Origin: Christensenella sp. UBA1782
GTDB lineage: Bacteria; Bacillota; Clostridia; Christensenellales; DTU072
Reading direction: 5' to 3'
Length of the DNA stretch: 16,466 nucleotides
NCBI GenBank assembly: GCA_002315475.1
Contig: DCGI01000098.1
Location: 1-16,466 of the forward strand
The notes below the pieces were generated by a model. It was not told where the DNA came from, made no database searches, and saw nothing but the letters and a program-made list of their open reading frames with translations. Of this stretch, positions 8,601 to 14,100 are shown in pieces; the first letter of the stretch is position 1, and each line of letters begins with the position of its first letter. Position numbers and translations under genes: made by a program.

Positions 8601-10536
8601 CTACCGTCATGGAAACGTTTTCCGTCGTATTGGCGGTGGTGTAAGTATAACTGCCGGCACTTTCGTTATAGCGGAATTTTATACTGTTTTCCACGTATAC
8701 CGGTAAAACGGTGACCGTTTGTTTCGGCATAACGAAATCGGATAAAGTATACGCATAGGTTAAAAGTTTTTCGATACGGTTGATATTGTCGAGTTGATAC
8801 CAACCGGTAAAAATCAGTCCGTCTTTCGGTTGTGCGGTTAAAGTAAGTTTTCTTCCCGCCGAAAAAGCTTGTGCTTCGGTGTATGCGTTTCCGTTTACGT
8901 TATAAGAACCCGTCAACAACCTTGTTTCGTCGACGTTCAGTTTGTATTCTTGTAAAGAGCAATAAACCGTTTGTTTCTCGGCAATATCGCCCGAAAGCAC
9001 GATAGAAAGTTCTTCTCCTCCCTCTTCCCAACCTTCCGCCGTATGCGTGCTATCGACGTCGGAAAGAACGTAACGTAAAGAAATCGTCATGCTTACGGCA
9101 AGAATCTCTTTTTGCGTGTTGACGATTTTTCCGTCTTTATAAACCGTCACTTTTCCGAGATGTTTTTCGGAACAGGAGGAACATTTTTCCTCTGCGACGA
9201 TGGTCGCCCATTTTTGGTAAAAACCTCGTTTGGCGGTAATCTGAGAAATGACCGCTTTTTCGGATAAAGTAATAAATTGATCTTGTTCGGTATACCACCC
9301 GCAAAAGACGTAAAAAGTGTTTTGTTCGTAGTCGGGCAAAACCGCTTCCAACGCAATACTGCCGCCATGGTCGACGTCTTCGATTTCGGTATAGGAAGTA
9401 TCGACCGTTCCGCCCACTTTTCGAGTAACGGTTACGGGATACGTGACGGTCGTCCAGCGTGCGTATACTTCGGTAATATCGCAATAATTCCACGTGCTTA
9501 ACGAAACACCGTTACTGCCCGTCAAAGCAACGCCGTTTTCGGTGTACCAACCCGAGAAGAAAAATCCGCTTCTCGAAATAACGGGGAAGGTGTAATCTTT
9601 TCCGAAGGTTACCGCTTGTTTTGACGGTTGCGGTACGCTCCCCCCGTTGGCGTTTAACGTGACGGTATAAACGGCTTGCTGTACCGAAGCGCAAAGAATC
9701 ATGTCCGAAGTAATCGTAATTTGGGTATTCGGACGATAGGTTTTCTGTTCGTTATCTTGCAGGTACCAGTGGGAAAGCGATTCTCCTACGGGTGCGTAGT
9801 CCGGAAAAACAAAGGTGTCCCCTTCGGAGATTTCGGTCGAAGAAATCACTTCCGAACGGGTGTTCAATAAAACGATTCGGAATAAAGGTTTGCGGTGTAC
9901 GGTAAGAGTATAGGTATCGGAAACTGTGGAGTCGCTGTTAAAAATACGAAGATAAAAAACGGTATCTCCGTATTCTAAATCGGTAAAATCTGCAAAATTC
10001 TTTTTTCCATATTGTTTTGTGCAAGAAGCGTCGGTATAAACGGCGAACGTTTGATTGACGCCGCCGAGCAGAATCTTATCGGTGAGAGAGAGGGAAGACA
10101 CCGAACTATCCAAAACGAAAGGTATATTGGCGGAACCGTTATAGTCGTTTCCGTTGATTTTTAAGCGGTAGTTCGCAGTCCATTTGGCATACAACGTGAT
10201 ATTGGCGTTAACGGAGTCTTTTGAAAAATCCCATGCGGCGGAATACAATCTGTCTTTGTACCAGCCTTCGAAAACGGAAGAATCTTTGGTGGGATCGGAA
10301 GGTTTCCGGATTTTTTCTCCCGCCGAAGCTTTTAAGGAAGAAACCGAACTTCCTCCGTTACTGTCAAAGGTAATCGTGTAAATAATGTTACCTTGATCGC
10401 TTTCGTCGGGTAAAATATTGAGGTTCGCCTCTAAATCTTCCGTTCCGTCGTTTTTATCACAGGCAAACAACGCAAGCGGTAAGGTCAACGTCAATACGAA
10501 AACAACTATGAATATTACTCTCTTGGAAATGGTCAT
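2611..10536 (-). CDS. Giant InlB-repeat (GWY) surface lipoprotein with DUF6273-like C-terminus
   Basis: 2641 residues, uninterrupted. Residues 1-26 are a lipoprotein signal peptide (MTISKR, hydrophobic core, LFAC lipobox, C26), so it is probably anchored to the outer face of the membrane; no LPXTG sorting signal is seen. From about residue 53 to 2370 it consists of roughly 19 diverged units of the InlB B-repeat/Flg_new type. Each carries a GWY-like core (for example FEGWY near 89-93 and FSGWY near 327-331) and often ends in LYAKW or a variant. Segments between units, such as about 121-216, may be cadherin-like beta-sandwich inserts (tentative). The last 270 residues begin with the IEFGSYP motif typical of DUF6273 domains and end near GIRPCIYLEIT. 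A CSSC pair lies at 452-455. The ATG has a strong GGAGG site (10544-10548) and heads the operon from a consensus promoter. It is probably an adhesin or other surface-interaction protein; no catalytic motif is evident. Confidence 0.9.
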   Translation of the reverse strand: MTISKRVIFIVVFVLTLTLPLALFACDKNDGTEDLEANLNILPDESDQGNIIYTITFDSNGGSSVSSLKASAGEKIRKPSDPTKDSSVFEGWYKDRLYSAAWDFSKDSVNANITLYAKWTANYRLKINGNDYNGSANIPFVLDSSVSSLSLTDKILLGGVNQTFAVYTDASCTKQYGKKNFADFTDLEYGDTVFYLRIFNSDSTVSDTYTLTVHRKPLFRIVLLNTRSEVISSTEISEGDTFVFPDYAPVGESLSHWYLQDNEQKTYRPNTQITITSDMILCASVQQAVYTVTLNANGGSVPQPSKQAVTFGKDYTFPVISRSGFFFSGWYTENGVALTGSNGVSLSTWNYCDITEVYARWTTVTYPVTVTRKVGGTVDTSYTEIEDVDHGGSIALEAVLPDYEQNTFYVFCGWYTEQDQFITLSEKAVISQITAKRGFYQKWATIVAEEKCSSCSEKHLGKVTVYKDGKIVNTQKEILAVSMTISLRYVLSDVDSTHTAEGWEEGGEELSIVLSGDIAEKQTVYCSLQEYKLNVDETRLLTGSYNVNGNAYTEAQAFSAGRKLTLTAQPKDGLIFTGWYQLDNINRIEKLLTYAYTLSDFVMPKQTVTVLPVYVENSIKFRYNESAGSYTYTTANTTENVSMTVDAAVNDGYYFSGYYIETVLKEEPLDWDVVYKNYYPCTVSGDEKTLTSIGTPSRVFDEGNRYFLKMRDCTFDILFKTSGKDVSVSNVSAVYLDYKVNEITVSSNMPYAGSLYYEVDTVKHKGSNNGENVSFCGISCNNSLTVTAITHDGYTWLGWYLQEGEDWVLLSTDVCLEIKEPNKNLTYRATWKPYDLNITVSEKLYTMVGSEYTYVESDIGGTGSFDLRYNTNGEEFLLLQASINGGYIFEGWFVTKKAADGEDKTLWKDEEICLSQEVDIRLNIADLCFEYDLTTITAKFVSFDATNRLKINDAFINATPETGYVFSGNYGSASIIGYYKQVEGKSVLYADLVITIKEQKLVGANLSGYSVNCFLGITDDVTIAENLRVSGESSVVSETNFSDYSSVREASAKDGFVDVSEYDANTCTVVYTFDTTKMSLSKDLVLYPCWKNLRSDFRPNIVTDAKSVLYVTSVRNAKMNSKSVQRIIAFRAEPADSMAFYSYAIDKTIYTDSVTSFANIGSSATITVTWKSLNTAEKELVLKKNVNQAGVVKMTGTTQKASEKSSALVYKVQVSATTSEGYDFVGWYDNNDNLISNQETFSFICNNLTEYFADYSTDTVIYTAYWREVDAAVVYEKVTDYSVTGYIVQNQNSYYTLSFGNEHEIIASDLQQSGYCFMGWYDKNHTLLSTDYEYTVLYNALQSTYYTAWKKVSFPAISFNDSMLGQVTMKASYNKATKGIRYTLTAEPTNNCYLDKWEINGNDAYGITYNYDLDFDDSFDSIYVVFGNFGQEFTFKNSLNNAINTGANPLFIKKFTYYGYNTDESSRTLYLSIVPANGYKFDGWKTGTTISYEPTREIAITPSMLKEFTLLFSTDTFSMQNESALSGNMSYYVYQESASSMKLHIAMTPKNNHLLYSVVVNGTEYFYGSSGMTWTRQGNSFTCDLSYTIAPTVSVRWASLRYSLAGNEIYLERESDTVLIFEEIDDISVHKKGYLEEIVYKNGSTSFEEKIEISTEHTDSKYSFISWINQDVEIQSTESVYRLTMPLSVTTLKPRWGRYKVQLNVQDLNGEIDTATFQYPSAESYVATVSFSQNKNAYVEDGTYISEISFYYSDCFDEETLSEFKAKGYSYSKVDLNAGEGGKYIVMLWLTTTKQDQAITSIVLSKTLLTDNNLRLSYFLNNDGKEIADLNKGVYHADTLYVYTARLSSYGNRITQVGIEQNGVNADFFGTYNYVDGKSTNLTSASNDTVYLVYREKLSAPSVPDTETDSQVVSLVDTLSYADNYTNVVYNGTVFGGWYDNVNCLGNTYDFAKDIAMDITLYAKWYVLGDYKIATDSFMLKNTNYQVKTVSSLYFVAYDTVVTLQGGNTDKNMTTTYSIYDLVDRKNVKEGKIESNKTVYLPLSVTAGHLYRVTFNTGKTSETGVFNVKIAYSLPRDGGGFNSYIPYGENFQSLAKTNINQTFRGWFDEDGNHMGSFTKIAINNYNGYLLEASELADYTAMENCTVVTFEKGITVPYKNIQKDLYLTAYFGDYSVLVYNTMPECGVVEYTGETIVGNVITLKVKEVYQGFKFNGWLVYDKTTGKTVQAPDSSYQDSLNYTYQSSSYIFKMQAKDYVFIPSWGLTNAQSASYTIEYELDGGINDSHNRTTFYSNTEKISLYSPTKTCVRGDVDGYYIFQGWYFDTQFKKKVSGTNATSSVSIDVLTSELISNAVENEEDDDNIVVKLYAKWSEPICSVTLKTDKNGVQYIEFGSYPTSLVTDNLATVSNYIYNKDGFTSDGKYYREMYQGEYYYYKMEKIRWNVIFGKNNSYCLQADKILFTDSFHTSSKATDGYSNTWETSYIRSYLNNEFMSFAFNELEINYLYLNRHFVSNSSDTYPSYLNNTSYYAWMTQNDTYDYVFLPSYADLTNNLYAYELSESTPDVKRIYGTHVATDDNIYTDYALIHGLAVTDGTASYYIRTAGDTSYSVFVVAADGTLQIRPVDAYTVGIRPCIYLEITND
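2614..3426 (-). other. DUF6273-like C-terminal module of the giant lipoprotein
   Basis: This is a domain within the giant gene (about residues 2371-2641), not a separate gene. It opens with a beta strand and IEFGSYPTS, then RWNV, a Trp/Tyr-rich centre including WETSYIRSYLNNEF, YVFLPSYADL, a SYYIRTAG segment, and GIRPCIYLEIT at the end. This order (FGxYP, IRxxLN, FLPS, RT, GIRP) is the pattern I associate with DUF6273, a domain often found at the end of large secreted clostridial proteins. Its biochemical function is not established. The assignment is by remembered motif pattern; a profile search would settle it. Confidence 0.65.
3427..10380 (-). repeat. Array of about 19 degenerate InlB/Flg_new-type protein repeats
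   Basis: This region encodes the repeat body of the giant lipoprotein. Units are recognised at protein level by an aromatic-rich core (GWY, GWF, HWY, GYY, KWE and similar), usually after a hydrophobic F or V, with an extended strand ending in AKW, ARW, AYW or ATW. Complete canonical units are clearest at about residues 53-119, 290-361, the FGGWYDN unit, and the last one ending at W2370. Two neighbouring units (about residues 1223 and 1316) share GWYD followed by LIS or LLS. At DNA level I see no long identical repeats, so the array looks old rather than recently amplified. The count is by eye and depends on how strictly degenerate units are accepted. Confidence 0.8.
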
Positions 10537-10634
10537 ATATACTCCTCCACAATCTTCCGTTTATTATTATAAATAATAAAACGCAAAGTGTCAAGACTGT
10601 ATATATAATTTAATATAAATATATTTAATAAAAG
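10537..10634. other. AT-rich intergenic region between yraN and the giant lipoprotein gene
   Basis: This 98-bp gap is the only clear break in the run of minus-strand genes. It holds the consensus promoter described separately and an A/T-only segment containing the palindrome TAAATATATTTA (10616-10627). I see no GC-rich hairpin with a U tract, so there is no recognisable intrinsic terminator for the upstream housekeeping operon; some read-through into the lipoprotein operon is possible. Confidence 0.7.
10566..10594 (-). promoter_or_regulatory. Consensus sigma-A promoter of the giant lipoprotein operon
   Basis: On the minus strand TTGACA (10594-10589) is followed by exactly 17 nt and TATAAT (10571-10566), a perfect match to both consensus hexamers at ideal spacing. 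Start of transcription would be near 10559, giving a leader of about 22 nt that contains the GGAGG site at 10544-10548. Upstream lies a very AT-rich stretch (about 10600-10634) that could act as an UP element. No operator is obvious, so strong constitutive expression would be the default reading. Confidence 0.85.
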
Positions 10635-10991
10635 TCAATGCCAACGGGCATAAAAAGCATTTTTAAGCAATTCGGTTTTGTCATGCAAGACCGATACGAC
10701 GTCAAAGCGATACCCTTCCGCATAAATTTTATTTTCAAACAGGTACCTTCTCGCCGCTGCGGTGATTTTTTTGATTTTAGCCGGAGTGATACTTTCTAAG
10801 GGAGAACCGAAAACACGAGACGAGCGAGTCCGCACTTCCACGAAACACAAAATTTGACCGTCTTTGGCAATAACGTCTATCTCTCCCGTTTGGGGATATG
10901 ATACGTTTTTAGCGATGATTTGATAGCCGTTTTCTTCCAAAAACATGGTCGCGACTTCTTCCCCTTTGATACCCGTTCCGAATTTATCCAT
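10635..10991 (-). CDS. yraN: UPF0102 / YraN-family nuclease-like protein
   Basis: 118 residues, typical for the family, which has a restriction-endonuclease-like (PD-(D/E)xK) fold and an ill-defined role, probably in DNA or RNA processing in the cytoplasm. Visible signatures are the N-terminal GxKGEEVA (about 7-14), GEIDVIAKDG (36-45) and FVEVRTRS (50-57). The metal-site residues would be E37, D39 and E52, with Arg54 where many members have lysine. The start ATG lies 3 nt after the rnhB stop; no clear Shine-Dalgarno sequence precedes it, so it probably depends on coupled or re-initiating translation. The rnhB-yraN pairing is common in bacteria and supports the call. It is the last gene of the ffh-trmD operon. 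Confidence 0.93.
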   Translation of the reverse strand: MDKFGTGIKGEEVATMFLEENGYQIIAKNVSYPQTGEIDVIAKDGQILCFVEVRTRSSRVFGSPLESITPAKIKKITAAARRYLFENKIYAEGYRFDVVSVLHDKTELLKNAFYARWH

Positions 10992-10994
10992 GGT

Positions 10995-11594
10995 TTATGC
11001 AAAAAAGTTTTTAATAAATGTTTTTCGATGAATGGGACAGGGGCCGTATTTTTTGAGCATTTCGATATGCAGTTTCGTCCCGTATCCTTTATGTTTCTCA
11101 AATCCGTACTCCGGATATAATTCGGCATACCTGTCCATCAGTCTGTCCCTTTCCACTTTTGCCAAAATAGATGCCGCCGCAATACAGTACGAAAGAGCGT
11201 CGCCATGTATTATCGGTGAATATGGGATACCGAAATCATGCTTTACGGCATCTACAAGTAGGTAATCGGGAGTCGGTAGTAAACTCCATAAGGCTTGATT
11301 CATAGCCTTTTTGGTAGCGTTCAAAATATTGATTTCATCGATGGTTTTTTCATCGACGAATACGACCGATTGTGCGACGGACGTGTCGGTTATTTGAGAA
11401 TAAAGCAACTCTCTTTTTTTCGGAGTAAGTTTTTTACTGTCGTTTATATCGTCGAAAATGACCGATAAATCGGGTATACAACAAGCCGCCGATACCGGTC
11501 CCGCCAGCGGCCCTCTGCCCGCTTCGTCCATTCCCGCAATACAGGTAAAACCTTTTGCAAGAAGTTCGTTTTCGTAACGCAATAAATCAGTCAT
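10995..11594 (-). CDS. rnhB: Ribonuclease HII
   Basis: 199 residues. It cleaves the RNA strand of RNA-DNA hybrids and incises at single ribonucleotides misincorporated in DNA, starting ribonucleotide excision repair. The N-terminal GMDEAGRGPLAGPV (21-34) carries catalytic D23 and E24. D115 in LLVDAVKH and D132 in the HGDALSY motif complete the four acidic residues of the active site, and AAASILAKVERDRLMD follows as expected. GYG near 175 belongs to the nucleic-acid-binding end. The start overlaps the rbgA stop by 8 nt (ATGACTGA) and is preceded by GGAG inside rbgA, giving coupled translation. The rbgA-rnhB order is the usual Firmicutes arrangement. Confidence 0.97.
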   Translation of the reverse strand: MTDLLRYENELLAKGFTCIAGMDEAGRGPLAGPVSAACCIPDLSVIFDDINDSKKLTPKKRELLYSQITDTSVAQSVVFVDEKTIDEINILNATKKAMNQALWSLLPTPDYLLVDAVKHDFGIPYSPIIHGDALSYCIAAASILAKVERDRLMDRYAELYPEYGFEKHKGYGTKLHIEMLKKYGPCPIHRKTFIKNFFA

Positions 11595-12420
11595 TGTATT
11601 TCTCCAAAATGATTTTACCGAATGCCTGCTTTCGAAAATCGCAAAGAATAGCTTTACAGGCTCGTTCGGTGTCGATTTCTCCCCCTTTTAGAATGAAGCC
11701 TCTTTTTCGTGCAAAACTATCCATGTCGGCACAGTCTCCGTATCGGGCTTGCAAGGCGTCGGGATATTCTTTTTTCAAAAAAGAGAAAAGCTGTTCCGAT
11801 AAAAAGACTTGGTCGACAATTTCGTCTTTGACGGAGCCGACGAAAGCTAAATGCAGAGCTTTCTTTTGGTCGGAAAAATCGGGATATAACGTTCCCGGCG
11901 TGTCCAATACTTCAACGTAGGGATCGACGGCTACCCATTGTTTTCCTCTCGTTACACCGGGACGATTTCCGGTAACCGTTTTCTTTTTTCCGAGCAAACT
12001 GTTGATGAAGGTGCTTTTTCCGCAATTCGGTACGCCGATAACCATCGCGCGGACGGTTTTACGTACCCCTTTGTTTTTGTATCTTTCTAAGGTGTCGGCA
12101 TTGAGTTGCTTCAAAACGGCTACGATTTTGGCTTCTGCTCTTTTCGTAGAGTCGGCTAAGACGCAACGGGAATTCGGCAGACCGTCAAAATACCTTTGCC
12201 ATGCCGCAAGTTCTTCGGTCGGAACCAAGTCGATTTTGTTAAGAACGTATAAACGAGGCTTATTTTCGATAATTTCATCGAAAGACGGATTGACGGAAGA
12301 TAAAGGGATACGTGCGTCCAAAATATATATGACGCAGTCCACCGGTTTTATTTCTTCTTTCATCATGCGGATGGCTTTGGTCATGTGACCGGGAAACCAT
12401 TGAATAAACGAGGAAGGCAT
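11587..12420 (-). CDS. rbgA: Ribosome biogenesis GTPase RbgA (YlqF)
   Basis: 277 residues from the start chosen here. RbgA is a circularly permuted GTPase needed for late 50S subunit assembly. The permutation is visible: G4 (NKID, 61-64) precedes G1 (GVPNCGKS, 129-136), then GVTRG (G2 region, about 155-159) and DTPG (G3, 173-176). The N-terminal IQWFPGHMTKA is diagnostic of YlqF. A C-terminal helical segment follows, ending ILEKYND. The start is ATG 12420 because it begins just before the diagnostic motif and has GGGGAG nine nt upstream; a TTG further up (12489) lies within trmD and has no such support. The gene begins 5 nt after the trmD stop, with no rplS between them. Confidence 0.97.
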   Translation of the reverse strand: MPSSFIQWFPGHMTKAIRMMKEEIKPVDCVIYILDARIPLSSVNPSFDEIIENKPRLYVLNKIDLVPTEELAAWQRYFDGLPNSRCVLADSTKRAEAKIVAVLKQLNADTLERYKNKGVRKTVRAMVIGVPNCGKSTFINSLLGKKKTVTGNRPGVTRGKQWVAVDPYVEVLDTPGTLYPDFSDQKKALHLAFVGSVKDEIVDQVFLSEQLFSFLKKEYPDALQARYGDCADMDSFARKRGFILKGGEIDTERACKAILCDFRKQAFGKIILEKYND

Positions 12421-12425
12421 TATTT

Positions 12426-13097
12426 TTAACTCCCCAATAAATCGGGACGACGTAATCTGGTGATTTCCAAACTTTTTTCCCGTCTCCAAGCATGAATTTC
12501 GGCATGATTTCCGTTGAGTAACACTTCGGGAACTTTCATGCCCATAAATTCCGCAGGGCGTGAATACTGCGGGTATTCCAGTAACCCTTGCGAAAAAGAC
12601 TCCTCTCCCGTGCTTTCGCTACTACCCAAAACTCCGGGAACGTAGCGTGCGACGGAATCAATGACAATCAAAGAGGCAAAATCTCCCACCGTCAAAACGT
12701 AATCGCCGACCGACAGTTCGTAATCGATGTCGGCATCGATGATACGTTGATCGATACCTTCATAACTGCCGTTCAAAAGAAGCAAACTGTCATACTTTGC
12801 CAATTTTTCTACCACTTTTTGAGATAGAGTTTCCCCTTTCGGACTTAAATAGATGCGTAATGCCGTATGGTCGGGATCGGCAGCCATAATGCTGTCGTGC
12901 AGAGGCTGCGGCGTCATCACCATACCGGCACCGCCGCCGTAGGGATAATCGTCACAGCGTTTATGCTTGTCCGTTGTGTAATCGCGAATATTATAGATTT
13001 CGGTTTCCAACAAGCCTTTATCCATCGCTTTTCCCAATACACCCGAGTGCAAGGCGGGATAAATTTCGGGAAAAAGGGTGAGAATTTTAATCTTCAT
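12426..13097 (-). CDS. trmD: tRNA (guanine-N1)-methyltransferase TrmD
   Basis: 223 residues, at the short end for the family. TrmD is a SPOUT (knotted) enzyme that methylates G37 next to the anticodon using SAM and so prevents +1 frameshifting. Recognisable segments: ILTLFPEIY (5-13), DDYPYGGGAGMVM (49-61), LSPKGE (84-89), YEGIDQR (112-118), GDYVLT (131-136), IDSVARYVPGVLG (146-158), GLLEYPQYSRP (171-181), and VLLNGNHAEI with WRREKSL near the end. R151 matches catalytic Arg154 of E. coli; the residue matching Asp169 is Glu166. The knot loop reads TVGD rather than the usual TGGE or SGGE, and NGSYEG replaces CGxYEG. The start overlaps the rimM end by 11 nt and has GAGG nine nt upstream. Confidence 0.96.
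   Translation of the reverse strand: MKIKILTLFPEIYPALHSGVLGKAMDKGLLETEIYNIRDYTTDKHKRCDDYPYGGGAGMVMTPQPLHDSIMAADPDHTALRIYLSPKGETLSQKVVEKLAKYDSLLLLNGSYEGIDQRIIDADIDYELSVGDYVLTVGDFASLIVIDSVARYVPGVLGSSESTGEESFSQGLLEYPQYSRPAEFMGMKVPEVLLNGNHAEIHAWRREKSLEITRLRRPDLLGS
12430..12435 (-). promoter_or_regulatory. Ribosome-binding site that fixes the rbgA start
   Basis: GGGGAG on the minus strand lies nine nt before ATG 12420, within the last codons of trmD. It supports the 277-residue RbgA over a 300-residue version starting at TTG 12489, whose extra residues would be encoded wholly within trmD. Confidence 0.8.
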
Positions 13098-13584
13098 AAA
13101 CGGCTACCTCGTCGAATCGGGGTTTGTTTACGATTATTTTTTTGGCTTCGGTATCGACTTCGGTAAAGATATCTTCCGTCCAAGGAAATAAAATTTCCTT
13201 TCCTTCTTTTTTCATCACCAAAACGTCGGCGGCTCCGTACTGTAAAACATCTTTTACGGTACCGAGTTTTTCCGCATCGGCATAAACCGAACAACCTACC
13301 AAATCCGCTATGTAGTATCTGCCCTCCGGTAAAGGCGGTAGAGCCTGTTTTTCGGCGGAAAATTCCAAACCGATTAATTTTTTCGCTTCTTCTACGGTAT
13401 CGATATTTTTGATTTTTATATATACAAAAGCACCGCTTACGGTGATTTTTTCCACTTCGTAAACGGTGTTTCGGATATACACGCTTTTCAAATTCTTTAA
13501 GGTCGAAGGAGAATCGCAAAAACATTCCAGTTTGCATTCTCCTTTAAGACCATGCGTTTTTATCGCTTTTCCGATTATCAGCAT
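13087..13584 (-). CDS. rimM: 16S rRNA processing / 30S maturation factor RimM
   Basis: 165 residues, typical length. RimM helps mature the 3' (head) domain of 16S rRNA and binds ribosomal protein S19. The N-terminal barrel begins IIGKAIKTHGLKGECKLE, matching the family's IGKIxxTHGIKGE pattern. The C-terminal PRC barrel begins about residue 88 with GRYYIADLVGCSVY and contains ILFPWTEDIF (where others have IPFV). The start ATG shares one base with the khpA stop (TAATG) and has GAGG just upstream; the end overlaps trmD by 11 nt. The neighbours rpsP, khpA and trmD confirm the identity. Confidence 0.95.
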   Translation of the reverse strand: MLIIGKAIKTHGLKGECKLECFCDSPSTLKNLKSVYIRNTVYEVEKITVSGAFVYIKIKNIDTVEEAKKLIGLEFSAEKQALPPLPEGRYYIADLVGCSVYADAEKLGTVKDVLQYGAADVLVMKKEGKEILFPWTEDIFTEVDTEAKKIIVNKPRFDEVAVYED

Positions 13585-13814
13585 TATCTTTCCTCGAAAA
13601 ACACGCTATAATAAATGTCGGAGCCACGACTGGCGGAGCGAACAAGAGTACGGATGGATTTTGCGATTTTTCCGCCTTTTCCGATAACTTTTGCGATCTT
13701 GTCCTTGTCAACGAGAACACGGATATCCACTTTGTCTCCATCTTCCACAAGAACGATTTCGTAGTTGTCCTCTCCGATGAAACTCTTCACGATATAATCG
13801 ACTAAATCGCGCAT
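13584..13814 (-). CDS. khpA: KH-domain RNA-binding protein KhpA (YlqC)
   Basis: 76 residues, the usual size for this single-KH-domain protein. The GxxG RNA-binding loop is clear (IGKGGKI, 44-50), preceded by the strand VDIRVLV. In other Firmicutes KhpA pairs with KhpB/Jag and binds cellular RNAs, influencing cell division and envelope growth. The start has GAGGG seven to eight nt upstream and lies 13 nt after the rpsP stop; the stop overlaps the rimM start by one base. Its place between rpsP and rimM is the standard Firmicutes order. Confidence 0.95.
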   Translation of the reverse strand: MRDLVDYIVKSFIGEDNYEIVLVEDGDKVDIRVLVDKDKIAKVIGKGGKIAKSIRTLVRSASRGSDIYYSVFFEER

Positions 13815-13827
13815 AATTACCCTCTAC

Positions 13828-14073
13828 TTATTTTTCGATAATGCCGTTCTTGACGAAAAGGCTGCGTACGGTATCCGAGCATTGCGCACCGTTTGCCAAC
13901 CATTTCTTGGCGATTTCGGCATCGATTTTGAGTTCTACGGGTTCCGATGCGGGATTGTAATAACCGATTTGCTCGATATACTCACCGTCTCTCGCCTTGC
14001 GAGAATCCATTGCCACGATACGATAGAAAGGAGCTTTCTTAGCGCCCATTCTGGTTAATCTGATTTTTACCAT
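13828..14073 (-). CDS. rpsP: 30S ribosomal protein S16
   Basis: 81 residues, full length. The N-terminus MVKIRLTRMGAKKAPFYRIV and the following DSRKARDG and IEQIGYYNP are hallmark S16 segments. S16 is an early-binding protein that stabilises the 5' domain of 16S rRNA. A strong GGAGG site lies eight nt before the ATG. It follows ffh by 27 nt and precedes khpA by 13 nt. Confidence 0.98.
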   Translation of the reverse strand: MVKIRLTRMGAKKAPFYRIVAMDSRKARDGEYIEQIGYYNPASEPVELKIDAEIAKKWLANGAQCSDTVRSLFVKNGIIEK

Positions 14074-14100
14074 AATTTTCCTCCAAAAAAATTGTTTTTA

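Noticed and set aside
3427..10380. Repeat region as tandem DNA repeats or a CRISPR-like array
   Set aside because: Similarity is only at protein level, unit lengths vary, and there are no identical direct repeats with regular spacers.
10616..10627. Palindrome TAAATATATTTA between yraN and the giant gene as a possible terminator
   Set aside because: It is composed only of A and T, gives a very weak hairpin and has no following U tract; ordinary AT-rich promoter flank explains it.
12421..12489. Longer RbgA starting at TTG 12489 (300 residues)
   Set aside because: The extra 23 residues are encoded within trmD and precede the conserved IQWFPGHM start; ATG 12420 has a good GGGGAG site.
12598..12602. 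Catalytic Asp169 of TrmD replaced by Glu (Glu166) as a sign of inactivation
   Set aside because: As I recall, several clostridial TrmD sequences also carry Glu in this ExSF segment, and the rest of the motif is intact; treated as normal variation unless an alignment shows otherwise.
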